DNA of 64,000 bases from Saxidomus purpurata (GCA_022818135.1 JAFMSR010000015.1:28683628-28747627), one strand, 5' to 3'; shown: positions 1 to 11,236, numbered from the stretch's first letter. The notes: generated from the letters alone by a model not told the origin. Translations and numbers: made by a program.

Positions 1-421
1 AAAGCTTCTTTGTTTCTTAAGTATTGAAACTTGGCACAAATTACTGCCGTGAAGTGCAGATGTATGTTGCAGTTATTTGATAGTCTGTGCTTAGACCTTG
101 TTGTTGTTGTATGGGTTAAACGCCATTTCCAACCATATTTCAATCATTTTACAGGCAGGCAGTTTATCTAACTATGCTCATGCTGCAGTTCATCACATAA
201 TATCCATTTTAACAGTACACTTGTAAAGAATATGTCTCATTATTTGCCTACACACACTGTATTGATTTACATGTTGTTTACATACAGCATGCACACAACT
301 TTCTTAGCTTACATATTGCACATGCAGAGTTACTTTTCATGCAATAGTGTGTTCCTTGACATGGTGAATGATGATAACCATTCTTGTGAACCGGTAATTG
401 CAATAGAAATATTTCTTCCAG
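1..421 (+). other. Intron, left edge (no exon seen)
   Basis: Upstream intron of the DOCK-D gene. It ends with a TTCTTCCAG acceptor at 413-421. No sequence resembling the preceding DHR-1 segment was found here, so that exon must lie left of the window. I see no repeat or regulatory structure in it. Confidence 0.6.
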
Positions 422-509
422 AGTTGAGGTTGGAGAGAAGACCCTGTCAGTAGCTGCCCACCTTCCAGCTAGATACCTGTCTCTGGATCACCATGGAGGT
501 GGTAGAAGT
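422..509 (+). CDS. DOCK9: DOCK-D exon 1 of window: end of DHR-1
   Basis: Encodes residues 1-29 of the partial protein, including VAAHLPARYLSL. This matches the end of DHR-1 in vertebrate DOCK9 (VSANLPSGYL in the homologue). The first base completes a codon from an exon outside the window (phase 2 entry). The exit is phase 0 with donor GTAAGT. The acceptor could also be two bases downstream because the sequence reads CCAGAG; I chose the first AG, which gives an open frame. DHR-1 is a C2-like fold that brings the protein to membrane phosphoinositides. Confidence 0.85.
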
Positions 510-685
510 GTAAGTTACATTCCATCAGTGCCTCGCAGTTTCTAACGCTTTCATAGCCTATTATTTTTAATATATTTAGAATGCAATTCTGTTTACAATG
601 TATATTTCTCAGTTAAACTTTTGACCTCTTTGTGAACACAGAGAGAGAGTGGTGTGATTTCACTGCTGAGCATATCATACATTTT
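510..685 (+). other. Start of intron 1
   Basis: Unique-looking intron sequence between the donor at 510 and a dispersed element that starts at 686. The rest of the intron after that element (1661-1774) also looks unique and ends with a pyrimidine-rich tract and ACACAG acceptor. Confidence 0.6.
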
Positions 686-1660
686 TAGCTCGACTTTTTG
701 AAGAAAAGGGGAGCTATCCTACTCGCCCCGGCGTCCGCGTTGGTGTCACACCTTGGTTAAGTTTTTCGTACCACCCCACTTTATTTCAGAAGTATTAGAG
801 GTATGGCTTTGAAACTTACCATACTTGTTTACCATCATAACCTCCATCTACAGACAAGAGTACATAACTCTGTCAAAGTTTTTGACAGAATTATGGCCCT
901 TTTTTGACTTAGAAAGTGTATTGAGCTTGGTTAAGTTTTTCGTACCACCTCACTTTATTTCAAAACCATTGGAGGTATTGCTTTGAAACTAACCATACTT
1001 GTTTACCATTATGCCCTACATCAACAGACAAGAGTACATAATTCTGCCAAGGTTTTTGACAGAATTATGCCCCTTTTTTACTTAGAAAATACATTGAATA
1101 TGGGTAAAATCCACTTATTGCCTTAACCCTTTGAGATATTGCTTTTGAACTTAGAAAGCTTGTTTACATCATTACCCCGATCTGTAGGCAAGAGAAGGTA
1201 ACTCTGTCAGGGATTTTTAAAAAAAATTAAGGCCCTTTATCGACTTAGAATCTTGGTTAAGTTTTTCGTACCAGTCCACTTTTTGACTGAACTGTTTGAG
1301 ATATTAATTTGAAAGTTGGAATACTTGTAAACCATCATGATCCCAAAACATGGGCAGGAGAAGGTAATTCTGTCAAGGATTTTATTTGAATTATGGCCCT
1401 TTTTGACTTAGAAACTCAGTTAAAATTTTCATTCTTGTCCACTTGTTGACTTAACCATTTGAGATATTACTTTGAAAGTTGGAGTACTTATGTACCATCA
1501 TGAGACCTTCTGTAAGCAAGAGAAGATAACTCGTGAAAATGTTTCTTGATTTGTACTTAGAAATTCCTAGTTAAAGTCTTGTGTGCCCTTAACTGTCAAA
1601 GTTTTGTTTTATAGGCAAGCACTAAAAAGTCGAGCGCGCTGTCCTACTGATAGCTCTTGT
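686..1660 (+). mobile_element. Helentron-like non-autonomous element, copy A
   Basis: A 975-bp element with no coding capacity. It starts TAGCTCGACTTTT and carries the inverse AAAAGTCGAGC at 1626-1636. A hairpin follows (1638-1654, GCTGTC/GATAGC around CTACT) and then TCTTGT. The core consists of diverging tandem units of about 170 bp that repeat phrases such as TTGGTTAAGTTTTTCGTACC and TTATGGCCC. Copy B at 2511-3487 is the same family. Sub-terminal inverted repeats, a 3' hairpin and a tandem core are the layout known for non-autonomous Helentrons and the bivalve Pearl-type elements. The class assignment is inference. Confidence 0.65.
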
Positions 1661-1774
1661 GTTCTTATTTAGGTAATTTGTTTAATTGGAGCAGGATTTT
1701 GTCCCAATTTAGATCTACTTCGTTTTTTTGCATCTTCTCTTTATCTAAAATTGTACATTACTTTTTCGACACAG

Positions 1775-1948
1775 AGCTCATCGGTGGATGTTAAGATGGT
1801 GGACAGCGGAAAGCCCGTGTTCAAGATAAAGTTTCGTCTCAATTCCACCATCTACACGACTGATCAGCATTTACATACATTCTTCTTCCACTGTCAGAAG
1901 ATGTTAGGATCCCCGTCTCCTGGTCCAGACAGCTTGAATAAACTAAAG
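1775..1948 (+). CDS. DOCK9: DOCK-D exon 2: DHR-1/ARM junction
   Basis: Encodes residues 30-87 (58 codons, phase 0 in and out). It includes SGKPVFKIKFRLNSTIYTT and DQHLHTFFFHCQKM, which match the conserved DQHLHNFF region that follows DHR-1 in DOCK9-11. Acceptor ACACAG at 1774, donor GTAAAA at 1949. The exon is followed only 16 bases later by the 50-bp minisatellite. Confidence 0.93.
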
Positions 1949-1964
1949 GTAAAAGATACACTTG

Positions 1965-2510
1965 AATTAACATGATGCAAGGTGTCTGTCAATTTTCTTA
2001 CTACACTTTCTGATAATTAACATGATGCAAGGTGTCTGTCAACTTTCTTACTACACTTTCTGATAATTAACATGATGCAAGGTGTCTGTCAACTTTCTTA
2101 CTACACTTTCTGATAATTATCATGATGCAAGGTGTCTGTCAACTTTCTTACTACACTTTCTGATAATTAACATGATGCAAGGTGTCTGTCAACTTTCTTA
2201 CTACACTTTCTGATAATTAACATGATGCAAGGTGTCTGTCAACTTTCTTACTACACTTTTTGATAATTAAAATGATGCAAGGTGTCTGTCACTTTTCTTA
2301 CTACACTTTCTGATAATTAACATGATGCAAGGTGTCTGTCAACTTTCTTACTACACTTTCTGATAATTAACATGATGCAAGGTGTCTGTCAACTTTCTTA
2401 CTACACTTTCTGATAATTAACATGATGCAAGGTGTCTGTCAACTTTCTTACTACACTTTCTGATAATTAACATGATGCAAGGTGTCTGTCAACTTTCTTA
2501 CTACACTTTT
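1965..2510. repeat. 50-bp minisatellite, left block
   Basis: About eleven head-to-tail copies of a 50-bp unit (TGATAATTAACATGATGCAA and onward to CTACACTTTC). Copies are nearly identical, with scattered single-base variants. The array resumes at 3488 after the insertion of an element. It lies in intron 2 of the DOCK-D gene. Confidence 0.95.
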
Positions 2511-3487
2511 TAGCTCGACTTTTCTATGAAAAGGGGAGCTATCCTACTCCCCCCCTCCCCCCCCCCCCCCCCCCGATCCGCGTCACACCTTGGTTAAGTT
2601 TTTCGTACCACCCCACTTTATTTCAAAAGTATTAGAGGTATGGCTTTGAAACTTACCATACTTGTTTACCATCATAACCTCCATCTACAGACAAGAGTAC
2701 ATAACTCTGTCAAGGTTTTTGACAGAATTATGGCCCTTTTTGACTTAGAAAGTGTATTGAGCTTGGTTAAGTTTTTTTTCGAACCCACCTCACTTTATTT
2801 CAAAACCACTGGAGGTATTGCTTTGAAACTAACCGTACTTGTTTACCATCACGACCTTCATCAACAGACAAGAGGACATAACTCTGTCAAGGTTTTTGAC
2901 AGAATTATGCCCCTTTTTGACTTAGAAAATACATTGAATATGGGTAAAATCCACTTATTACCTTAACCCTTTGAGATATTGCTTTGAAACTTTTAATGCT
3001 ATTTCACATCATTACCCCCATCTGTACGCAAGAGAAGGTAACTCTGTCAGGGATTTGTTTTAAAAATTAAGGCCTTTTATCAACTTAGAATCTTGGTTGT
3101 TTTAAGTTTTTTTTACCAGTCCACTTTTTGACTGAACTGTTTGAGATATTAATTTGAAAGTTGGAATACTTGTTTACCATCATGATTCCCAAACATGGGG
3201 AGGAGAAGGTAATTCTGTCAAGGATTTTATTTGAATTATGGCCCTTTTTGACTTAGAAACTCAGTTAAAATTTCCACTTGTTAACTTAACCAATAGAGAT
3301 ATTACTTTGAAAGTTGGAGTACTTATGTACCATCGTAAGACCTATCTGTAAGCAAAAGAAGATAACTCTTCTTGATTTGTACTTATAAATTCCTAGTTGA
3401 AGTCTTGTGTGCTATTAACTGTCAAAGTTTTGTTTTATTGGCAAGCACTAAAAAAGTCGAGCACGCTGTCCTACTGACAGCTCTTGT
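2511..3487 (+). mobile_element. Helentron-like element, copy B, inserted in the minisatellite
   Basis: A 977-bp copy of the same family as 686-1660. It interrupts the 50-bp array: the unit is cut between ...CTACACTTTT and TGATAATTAA, which continue directly on the other side. The 3' end has GCTGTC-CTACT-GACAGC (3465-3481) followed by TCTTGTT. The array continues with no duplicated target longer than one T. A long C tract (about 2549-2574) lies near the 5' end. An open frame at 2640-2966 lies inside the repeat and is not a gene. Confidence 0.75.
2549..2574. repeat. Poly-C tract
   Basis: About 25 nearly uninterrupted C residues near the 5' end of element copy B; copy A has ordinary sequence at the same place. 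The complement is a G run able to form quadruplexes. The length may also be affected by sequencing error. Confidence 0.8.
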
Positions 3488-3660
3488 TGATAATTAAAAT
3501 GATGCAAGGTGTCTGTCACTTTTCTTACTACACTTTTTGATAATTAACATGATGCAAGGTGTCTGTCAACTTTCTAACTACACTTTTTGATAATTAACAT
3601 GATGCAAGGTTTCTGTCAACTCTCTTACTACACTTTTTATTGGATAATTAACATGATGCA
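3488..3660. repeat. 50-bp minisatellite, right block
   Basis: Three full and one partial unit of the same 50-bp repeat as 1965-2510, somewhat more diverged, continuing after the inserted element. Confidence 0.93.
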
Positions 3661-4227
3661 GTAAATCAACATACAAATGTACATAAGAAAGGTTTAAATT
3701 GTATTCTTTTGCTATATTATACCCTAACTTCATAGAAGGGCCAAGATATTGCACCATTGACATCATGTTAATTACATTTTATGTTTTGTTGTTTTGTTGT
3801 TGTTGTGACATACATATATGTTGTTGTGCAAGGCAACTCAATAAAGGTAGGAATAAGAATGCAACATGAACATGTTAAGTATTTTGTTACATCTTTTAAA
3901 TTCTTTTCACCTAATCTCTCCTCTACTAATTAAACCAGTGAAACCTGTGTGAAGAAGTGATGCAGCAAGAGGGTTGTTATCACTGATGGTGAATAGTGTA
4001 CTATTCCCCCCTTGCTGATGTTTACCTTCTGGTAGTTTCTTATTCAGAAGTGTCTTTAACACAGGTTTTACTGTTACACAGTAGACATAACATATGCCAT
4101 ACAGTATTTTTTCTTTAATATTTGATTGTACACGCTTCTCGCTTTTGGAAATGTTGTTTATGAACGTCTTATTGTTAAAGTTACATTAACATTTCTGTAA
4201 GGTTACAGAAACAGTGGTCACAGTTTT
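3661..4227 (+). other. Intron 2, unique stretch
   Basis: No exon, RNA gene or clear repeat was recognised. The sequence is AT-rich with a few short T/G-rich runs. Confidence 0.5.
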
Positions 4228-5422
4228 TAGCTCGTCTGATTTTTGAAAAAAATGACGAGCTATTGTCGTCACTTGATTGTCGTCGTCTTTGTCGTTGTCG
4301 TCGGGCGTTGGTTAAGTTTTGCGCTTAGGTCACTTACATGGAAACTATCAAAGCTATCACTTTGAAACTTGGAAAGCTTGTTCATCTAATATCCTTCTTC
4401 ACATTGTATGCTAAAGATGCTGAGTCTGACCTGTTTTTTTGGGTAAAAAACATGAATTTTGATTGATTTTGGTTGATTTTGAGAATTGGACATAGCTTCT
4501 TCATTTTTTGTTAGATTGATTTCAAATTTTTATACAAACAATAAATGGATGATGTACTTCAACATATCAAATGGGGTTTTGAGTTTTACATTTGGGGGGG
4601 ATATTTTTGGACTTTGTAGTTTTTAGCTAGTCTGATTTTTTAAGTTTTGCGTTTAGGTCAGTTACATGCAAACTATCAAAGCTATCACTTTTAAAGTTGG
4701 AATACCTGTTCACTATCAAATGTACAATAGAATGAAGGAAGAGTTTTACAAGTTATGTAACCCTGTCATGTATTTTGACTGGGTTATTGCCCCTTCTTAA
4801 CTTAGAAAGTTTCACACACACAATATTTTTGTAATAGTGAACATAATGCAAGGAAGTATTTATGAATATTTTTTAAATTGGATTGTGTTTTGGGGCTGCT
4901 GGGGTCAAGGGTCACTGTTACTGAAAATAGGAAAACCGTAATATATTCAATATCTTTAGTTACAGTTGACATAATGTAACCAACTTTCGTTTGTAGTAAG
5001 TATTTAAGAAGATCTTTAATGGGGTTTTGTTTTGGGGCCCTGGGGTCATTGTCAAGGTCACTGTAACTAAAAATAGAAAAACAATAATATGTTCAATATC
5101 TTTAGTTACAGTTGACATAACGTAACTAAATTATTAAGTGTGTAATATATATAAATGAAGACTTTTATTGGGATTGTGTTTGGGGCTCATGGAGTCAAAG
5201 CTCAGGATTTTTTTCTTAAAATAGAAAAATGGGAAAACACAATATCTTTAGTTGCAGTTGAATAATTGTGACCAAACTTATGTCTAGTAATTATTATGAA
5301 AACCTTTTGTGGGATTGTGTTTCGGGGTCAAGGACACTGTTACTTAAATAAAGTGGTAATAAATAAACCGTAAAAGGATAAAATCAGACGAGCGTCAGGC
5401 ACCCGTAGGCGGTGCTCTTGTT
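4228..5422 (+). mobile_element. Helentron-like element, second family
   Basis: Starts TAGCTCGTCTGATTTTT. The inverse AAAATCAGACGAGC lies at 5381-5394. The 3' hairpin is GCACC-CGTAGGC-GGTGC (5399-5415), followed by TCTTGTT. Its body repeats phrases of the kind GGGGTCAAGG and ACAATATCTTTAGTTACAGT in tandem blocks of about 130-180 bp. A second head-like motif at 4618 (TTTAGCTAGTCTGATTTTTT) suggests a compound or nested copy. No coding capacity. Confidence 0.6.
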
Positions 5423-7709
5423 ATAATGTCTCGCTTCTACAGACATGAGATAGCTGCCATAGAATATTGACAGAATAATTCTGAGTTAAAGCAATTGTGT
5501 TTTTAATGAAAAATCTAGGTTTTTGAAAAAGTCTCCAATGTAGCGGACACAGTGGAACAAACCTACGTGCTAAATGCAGTGAAGGTATAGATGGGTATCA
5601 CATATAGAGATATACAGCCAGATATACATATACTCGAGTATTCATCATTTACTCAGCCGTAAAGTGTACTCAGTTATATGTGCATCTTACTCATTAATAG
5701 GTGTAAGATAACTAAATAATAGAACAATGTTGAGATCATTAATAGGTGTAAGACAACCAAATAATAGAACAATGTTGAGATCAGTCTCACTGAACCAGTC
5801 ATATTTGCACAAACTTCCATTTTTGTTCAGTATAGGTAAAGACAAACGTTGAAGGTAACATTAACTTTAATTTTTCTTTTTGTATTTGTAAACCACATAA
5901 GCACTAGCTTTTTTACGAAGCTATGAACCCAGGTGTAATTTCATGTTTAACTTAATTTCTATTAAAATAAAAAGTAGACTTATGGCTGAGAATATAGGTA
6001 CACAGACTTATGGCTGAGTATATAGGTACATAGTATTGGTCCACCTCATCTATCATTATTTCAACTCATTCTTCTTTGTATCATGATCATAAATATTTTG
6101 GTGAAGGACATTTGAAATTATGTAGCTAGTTAGAAAACACTCCGTAAGTATAGAAAGCATTATGGAATGATATAGAGTTTAAATTTGCTAGAATTATATT
6201 CTTGTTACATATCATTAAATATTTGCATAAAATGAATTTTAGCAATGAATTGAATAGTTATCAAAGTCCGTAAGAAGTAGCTTGAACTTTGGATGAGATA
6301 TTCATTTGGTGGACTTGTTTCTGGCTGATTTTTCATCCAGGCGAAAGGCGGTTATGCAACTGCACTACTTGTTTGTAGATGGGCATGCAATGAGCTAGAA
6401 TTGTAGCAGTTTTGAATAAGTAGGTGAGGTGTTGGCATAAGTGGCACAAAGCATCCATCGATCATGATTAAAATGACCAAAATGAAATGAACTGGGTACA
6501 AACAAGCTGCCAGGGTCGTAATCTTCAGCCAACATGCTAGCGAGCATACATGTACTTTATATGATAAATTTGTTCAGAAACAAGTACTCTGAGCCCTCTG
6601 GTTTGAGTCCAAAAATTTCAAGGTTTGTGTCACAATTGTAGATAATCAAAACCTTGTTTATAATGATCATTTTAATATTTGTCTTAACTGATATGAGGAA
6701 AGTGAGAAACACGTAGCCCAGTGTTGTCAACTGTCTTGCTTTAAACTTTTGAGTTTGTTCCCAGTGCTCTTGAGATAGAAGTGGTTAGTCACGTATAAAT
6801 GAGTTGTAGTTACAAGATAGTAGATTAGGCTTACGGGCTTCCTTGATTAATTTGACAGAAATGTCATCAGAACTGGGCTTAAAACAAATATCAGCAGAAA
6901 TTTTTTTGTTTGTTGGAACACGTGCTTTTTTCACTGTTTTTAACAGTCATCATTATTATACAGATATACAGGTATTAGAAAGATAACTTTTTTTTATAGA
7001 TTATTTCTAGAGTCATCACTAAATTGAACTAAAACTTGGACATACATGTTACAGCAAGCTATCTCGTAATATTTAGACTTATACAATCAAATAATATTGT
7101 ACCAGTAAGTCTACAGTAGATGGGTTTTCATAGTTTCCCTTTCCTTTTGGTAGACATGTTTGCATTTTTCTGCTTTTTGCTTCATTAGAAATGGCAATCC
7201 CTCAAAAATGTTAATTTAGATGTGTTTGAAAACAGAAATCAGCTTTTGCAAGGAATATACATATACATATTTGCAATTAGTTATATGTATGTAAATACAG
7301 CAAGAGCATATAATGAAGTCCTTAAAATGATTTGATCATTGCATGATATAATGAAATGTAAAAATAATCTACAAATATCTTATAATAAATTCCAGATGAA
7401 TAATGATACTGTTAGAATGTTCATATTTAAACTGTTAGCAGACGCAAGTGCAAAATATTTGCTGAAGAAATTAAAAAAAAAAAATTGAAAATAAGTTATA
7501 ATTATGTATAGCTGTTGTTGTAGTTTCACATATAAAATTCTGTTACTGAAGCTGTTGTACACAGTGAAGATTTTTTCCAGTCTTTTAAATTTTTAATACA
7601 ATAACAGTTTATTATGTCATGTCACTCATGTGACTTGACTTTGTCGAACCTATATATAGGTATATTTACTTTGCTATAGGTGCTTTACATAGTTTGTTTC
7701 GCATTACAG
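5423..7709 (+). other. Intron 2, long 3' part
   Basis: AT-rich intron with no exon recognised on either strand. A short direct duplication (AGGTGTAAGA with AACAATGTTGAGATCA, near 5695-5780) is the only structure noticed. It ends with the GCATTACAG acceptor. Confidence 0.5.
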
Positions 7710-7825
7710 TCACTGCACGCTGTAGATGTAAGCACATATATCCAGTTCCTACCCACAATCCTCAACATGCTCTTCAAACTTGTTGCCAACACACAGAGTG
7801 AGGATATAGCGATGAATGCAGTCAG
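7710..7825 (+). CDS. DOCK9: DOCK-D exon 3: ARM-like region
   Basis: Encodes residues 88-125 plus two bases of the next codon. It contains SLHAVDVSTYIQFLPTILN, matching the SLHAMEGHVMIAFLPTILNQL region of DOCK9. Entry phase 0, exit phase 2. The donor is GTATGG, and the split AG|G codon (Arg) is completed by exon 4. Confidence 0.92.
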
Positions 7826-8328
7826 GTATGGATGGTACATGATAAACTTATGGGAGCAGGAGTGTCCTCCCTTGTTGCTAAGTGGTCAAGGTCACTAACT
7901 GCAACTGAGGTCACTGTCAGAGTCCTGATAATGACCTTAACCTATAATATAAGAGAGTTTGATGTTTTTTTTGTGATGGATAGGGGTCAAAAATTGGTTC
8001 AAACCGGGAACATTAGTGAGCTTTCTACCTTTCATAATGTTCAGATGGCCAAATGTTGGCAGACTGATTGTGGTCTGTACTAGTCTATATTTGTGAAAAA
8101 TAATCTGATTCCAACATAGAAAGAAGGATAGTCCATCCCAGGAACAATGGTTAGATGACCTGTCTGTCTGTATGTGACTGAATTACTGTTTAAACAGGCA
8201 ATAGACCTAATGAAAAATATATTACAGTATTTTGCTGTTTGATATGATATATGGTGATTAAAATTATCTATCTATGACAGTAGACCTTGATGTTTTTAAG
8301 TAAACAATGATTATCGTAAATATTCTAG

Positions 8329-8398
8329 GGTTGTTATTCATATCGTATCAGAAGTACAAGATGCCGAGAAACTTGAAATGCTGGAAAAATATGTTAAG
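8329..8398 (+). CDS. DOCK9: DOCK-D exon 4: ARM-like region
   Basis: Encodes residues 126-149 (RVVIHIVSEVQDAEKLEML and onward). It lines up with the RVIIHVVAQCHEEGLE segment of DOCK9. Phase 2 entry, phase 0 exit. Acceptor TTCTAG, donor GTAATG. The exon is short (70 nt), but both joins keep the frame. Confidence 0.88.
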
Positions 8399-8966
8399 GT
8401 AATGTATTGCATCTTATAAAGTGCAAGATTAGTGTTGTTTTTCATTGCTTAATTTTCTTAGAAATGCTTAGTGTATAACCTTGTTCATTGCTTAGTTTTT
8501 CAAATATATATAATATAACCTTGGTCAGATTTGACTGTGTAGTGAGTTGTGAAAATGTTCCAAGCTGGGTCAAGTTTACTTGAAATTGCAGTTTACTTGC
8601 CGCAGTTTGTTATTGGTGAGTTTATGATGTAACACTGGCAAAACAGAACTTTGAATGCTAAGACAGAGATGTGCTAACAGGAATTAGCAATCTAGGCTAT
8701 GTGAAGTCTTCCTTTTCACATGGATGATAGTTTATCAGTTGTATTTATGAATATTGACACGGATTTCAGTTTCATGCTCAAGCAAACTTTAAATACTTGG
8801 TATTGACAATACTTCTAGGAGCTTTGATGAGGTTAAGTTCTTGAATAGCTGAAACTTTCATTATATGTAGCATAAATCTTACCTACAGCTGTATTACAAG
8901 AAATGTGAAAATAAGCATGTCTATTGCAAACAGCAGTTCAAATCATGACTTTTGTTGTGATTGCAG

Positions 8967-9170
8967 TTTATATTTCGAGCTGAGCCCGTTCCCAAGGGCA
9001 GCAAACACAAGACAGTACACGAGGAACTGGCCAAAAGTCTGACAATGATTTTACGGCCCGCTAATGCAGACCAGGTGGTGGTTGTAAAGTTCCTCAATAA
9101 CTCCTGGTTCTTCTTTGAGGTGCTACTGAAGAGTATGTCACAGTTCCTTATTGATGGCGGAAGGGTGAAG
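8967..9170 (+). CDS. DOCK9: DOCK-D exon 5: ARM-like region
   Basis: Encodes residues 150-217 (68 codons, phase 0 both sides). KHKTVHEELAKSLTMIL and LNNSWFFFEVLLKSM match conserved DOCK-D helices (KTVHEELTKSM, YSWFFFDVLIKSM in vertebrates). Acceptor ATTGCAG, donor GTAACA. Confidence 0.95.
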
Positions 9171-9264
9171 GTAACAGTTTTTCAATATAAGTGAAATACT
9201 TTATTGTTTTAGTTTTTCAGTGTGTATTGTTTGAATTGATAGGTGTTTGCAATCTCCTGTTTGG

Positions 9265-9543
9265 AGTTTACTTCAAAATCCCCTTGGTCAAAATCCCCTT
9301 GGTCCAAAAATGGCATAGTAGTCGTAATCCCCTCAATGGATTTTACAAGTGGAAAAGCATATACAGTGTATTGAATAAAAAGATTTACTGAATGTTTTAT
9401 TTGTCTCTAGTTTTAATTTACTATAGTGAATAATTGAAAAAAAAATAAAATTGTTGAAAATGCATGTAAAAATCCATTAAGGGGATTATGACTACTATGA
9501 CATTTTTGGACTAAGGGGATTTTGACCAAGGGGATTTTGAGTG
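9265..9543. mobile_element. Fold-back MITE-like element with 12-bp flanking direct repeats
   Basis: Long imperfect inverted repeat. The left arm is about 9271-9350 (CAAAATCCCCTTGGTC...) and the right arm about 9467-9541 (...GACCAAGGGGATTTTG), around an AT-rich centre. The same 12 bases TCTCCTGTTTGG occur just outside both ends (9253-9264 and 9544-9555), as expected for a target-site duplication. No coding capacity. Confidence 0.75.
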
Positions 9544-9864
9544 TCTCCTGTTTGGCCAACTAAGCAGACTATTTCTCCGAAGTCTTCCGCTATGGCAATC
9601 CCTTAGCTTGACTCAAGAATCAAAGATATACAGAAACGTGCGTAGAAATAGTCTTGCTAGACATTAATTTATGGATAGATGATAATTGAGACTGTGAACT
9701 TTCAAATTGCTGAAAAAGAAAGAATCATTGTTTAATTTTCATGAAGAGTTAAAGACAATGAAAGCCTTTATTTCATTTAAAGCTTCAACTGTATGGTCCT
9801 GAACTTTCACTATGGGAGTTGTAAGGTGGTGAGAGCTGATATTTGATGTGTGTTTGTGTTACAG

Positions 9865-10011
9865 ATGCCGAGAAATGAACGGTTTTCCAGCGACTACCAG
9901 TTCAAACTACAAACTTTGATACAGACTATAACACCATACATTACCAGTAAATACAAGGAAGCTCACAGAGAAACTAGAAATGCCAACTACAGTCTTGCCT
10001 ACTTTGTGAAA
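9865..10011 (+). CDS. DOCK9: DOCK-D exon 6: ARM-like region
   Basis: Encodes residues 218-266 (49 codons, phase 0 both sides), starting MPRNERFSSDYQF and ending RNANYSLAYFVK. It corresponds to the RNQRFPASYHHAV ... NANHSLAVFIKRC stretch of DOCK9. Acceptor GTTACAG, donor GTAAGT. The initial ATG is an internal methionine, not a start. Confidence 0.94.
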
Positions 10012-10391
10012 GTAAGTTTGATATAGACTATACATGGAACATTTTAAGCAATCTGATCTGAGTCTATACTGTTTGCCTGTGCGTCACAGACAATGGGAAT
10101 ATTGATACAACACTTAATCAAACAAAAAATTTGAATTTTGGTTTTCACACAGTGAGGCTCAATATTTAGCAAACCGTCAGAAAACTAGACATACAAACTT
10201 TGATCAGACGTTTTCATGATGTAAAATAAGAACAAATGCCTTCTATAGCTAGAAACTTTAGTATTAGGGCCATGGTTAAAATATTTGTAATTTCTTCCAA
10301 TTTCATTATGCATTTCGAGGTTCATATAGTTTATATTTTGCTAGAAAAAGATATAAATAGATATTGATAGGCAATGTTTGTATTTTTACAG

Positions 10392-10475
10392 ATGTGCTTC
10401 ACTTTGATGGATCGTGGTGTTGTCTTCCAGCTCATATCTCATCATCTGCTCAGCTTTGTTGTTGTGGAACATAAG
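10392..10475 (+). CDS. DOCK9: DOCK-D exon 7: ARM-like region
   Basis: Encodes residues 267-294 (28 codons, phase 0), beginning MCFTLMDRGVVFQLI. It matches CFTFMDRGFVFKQI of the vertebrate protein. Acceptor TTTTACAG, donor GTAACG. Confidence 0.94.
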
Positions 10476-10517
10476 GTAACGTGTCATAATACACTGCAGT
10501 ACAGAATGAAGGTTATT

Positions 10518-10668
10518 TAGTTTATACTAATGTATTTTAGCTCGATTGTGAAGAAAGCATGTAGCTTATCGAATCACTCATGAGTCCGCTTCCTGGAAAA
10601 CCCAGTACTGGTGTCATATGAGGAAGTATGGTCGTGACCCCAGTGGGGCTCGAACCCGCAACCTCTGG
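10518..10668 (-). mobile_element. tRNA-derived SINE-like fragment
   Basis: On the minus strand the sequence carries GGGTTCGAGCCCCACTGG (about 10639-10656), a pol III B-box-like motif. A shared tail (AGTTTATACTAAT, TATTTTAGCTCGA, GTAGCTTA on the plus strand) recurs at 36311-36350 beside another degenerate B-box. The two copies define a family. Confidence 0.5.
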
Positions 10669-10963
10669 GGATTTGTTGATGATGAAACTCTGGCAAGGTG
10701 GCTGTGGAACATTGACAAAGCATACTCTAGTTTAGATGTACATTAAGAAGTAATCTTTTCATAAATCACATGTCTGAGCTGCTGTGCAGAAATTCTGTTT
10801 AAATGTTTTCCTCTCTCTCTCTCTCCATCTGTCTGTACATCTGTCTGTCACACTGCTTATTCTGACAGGTGTACTGATTTTCATAGAACTGTGTAGCAAC
10901 TGTAAACATTGTCTGGTTAAATTGGTTATAGCCTTTGCAAATAACAAGATACCTTTTATGAAT

Positions 10964-11113
10964 GTTGATTGATTGATTGATTACAGTCATTCGATTGATT
11001 GGTTGATTGATTGATTGATCAGATGATTGATTGATTGATTGGCAGTCAGTCGATTGATTGTTTGGTTGATGGATTGTTTGGTTGATTGATTGATCAGTCG
11101 ATTGATTGATTTC
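10964..11113. repeat. (GATT)n microsatellite abutting a splice acceptor
   Basis: Interrupted GATT/TGAT tract of about 150 bp with short breaks (CAGTCAGTCGATT). It ends about 15 bases before exon 8, so it occupies the place where the branch point should lie. An ORF on the minus strand here is a low-complexity artefact. Confidence 0.9.
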
Positions 11114-11127
11114 TATGTATTTTTCAG

Positions 11128-11236
11128 ACACTTCACGACTATAAGTTTGAATTCTTGCGGATCATCAGTAGTCATGAGCATTATATTCCACTGTCGCTGC
11201 CCTTGATGAGAAAGGGTCTGATCAAAACATACAAAG
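11128..11236 (+). CDS. DOCK9: DOCK-D exon 8: ARM-like region
   Basis: Encodes residues 295-330 plus one base. TLHDYKFEFLRII and SHEHYIPLSLPLM match the highly conserved [21 protein letters not shown] of DOCK9. Phase 0 entry, phase 1 exit, acceptor TTTTTCAG, donor GTAAGC. The GATT microsatellite lies immediately upstream. Confidence 0.95.

Noticed and set aside
2640..2966. 108-codon ORF
   Set aside because: Entirely inside the Helentron-like element; it reads two tandem core units and has no known domain.
1965..3660. CRISPR-like array
   Set aside because: Units are contiguous 50-bp repeats without unique spacers, in a eukaryotic intron.
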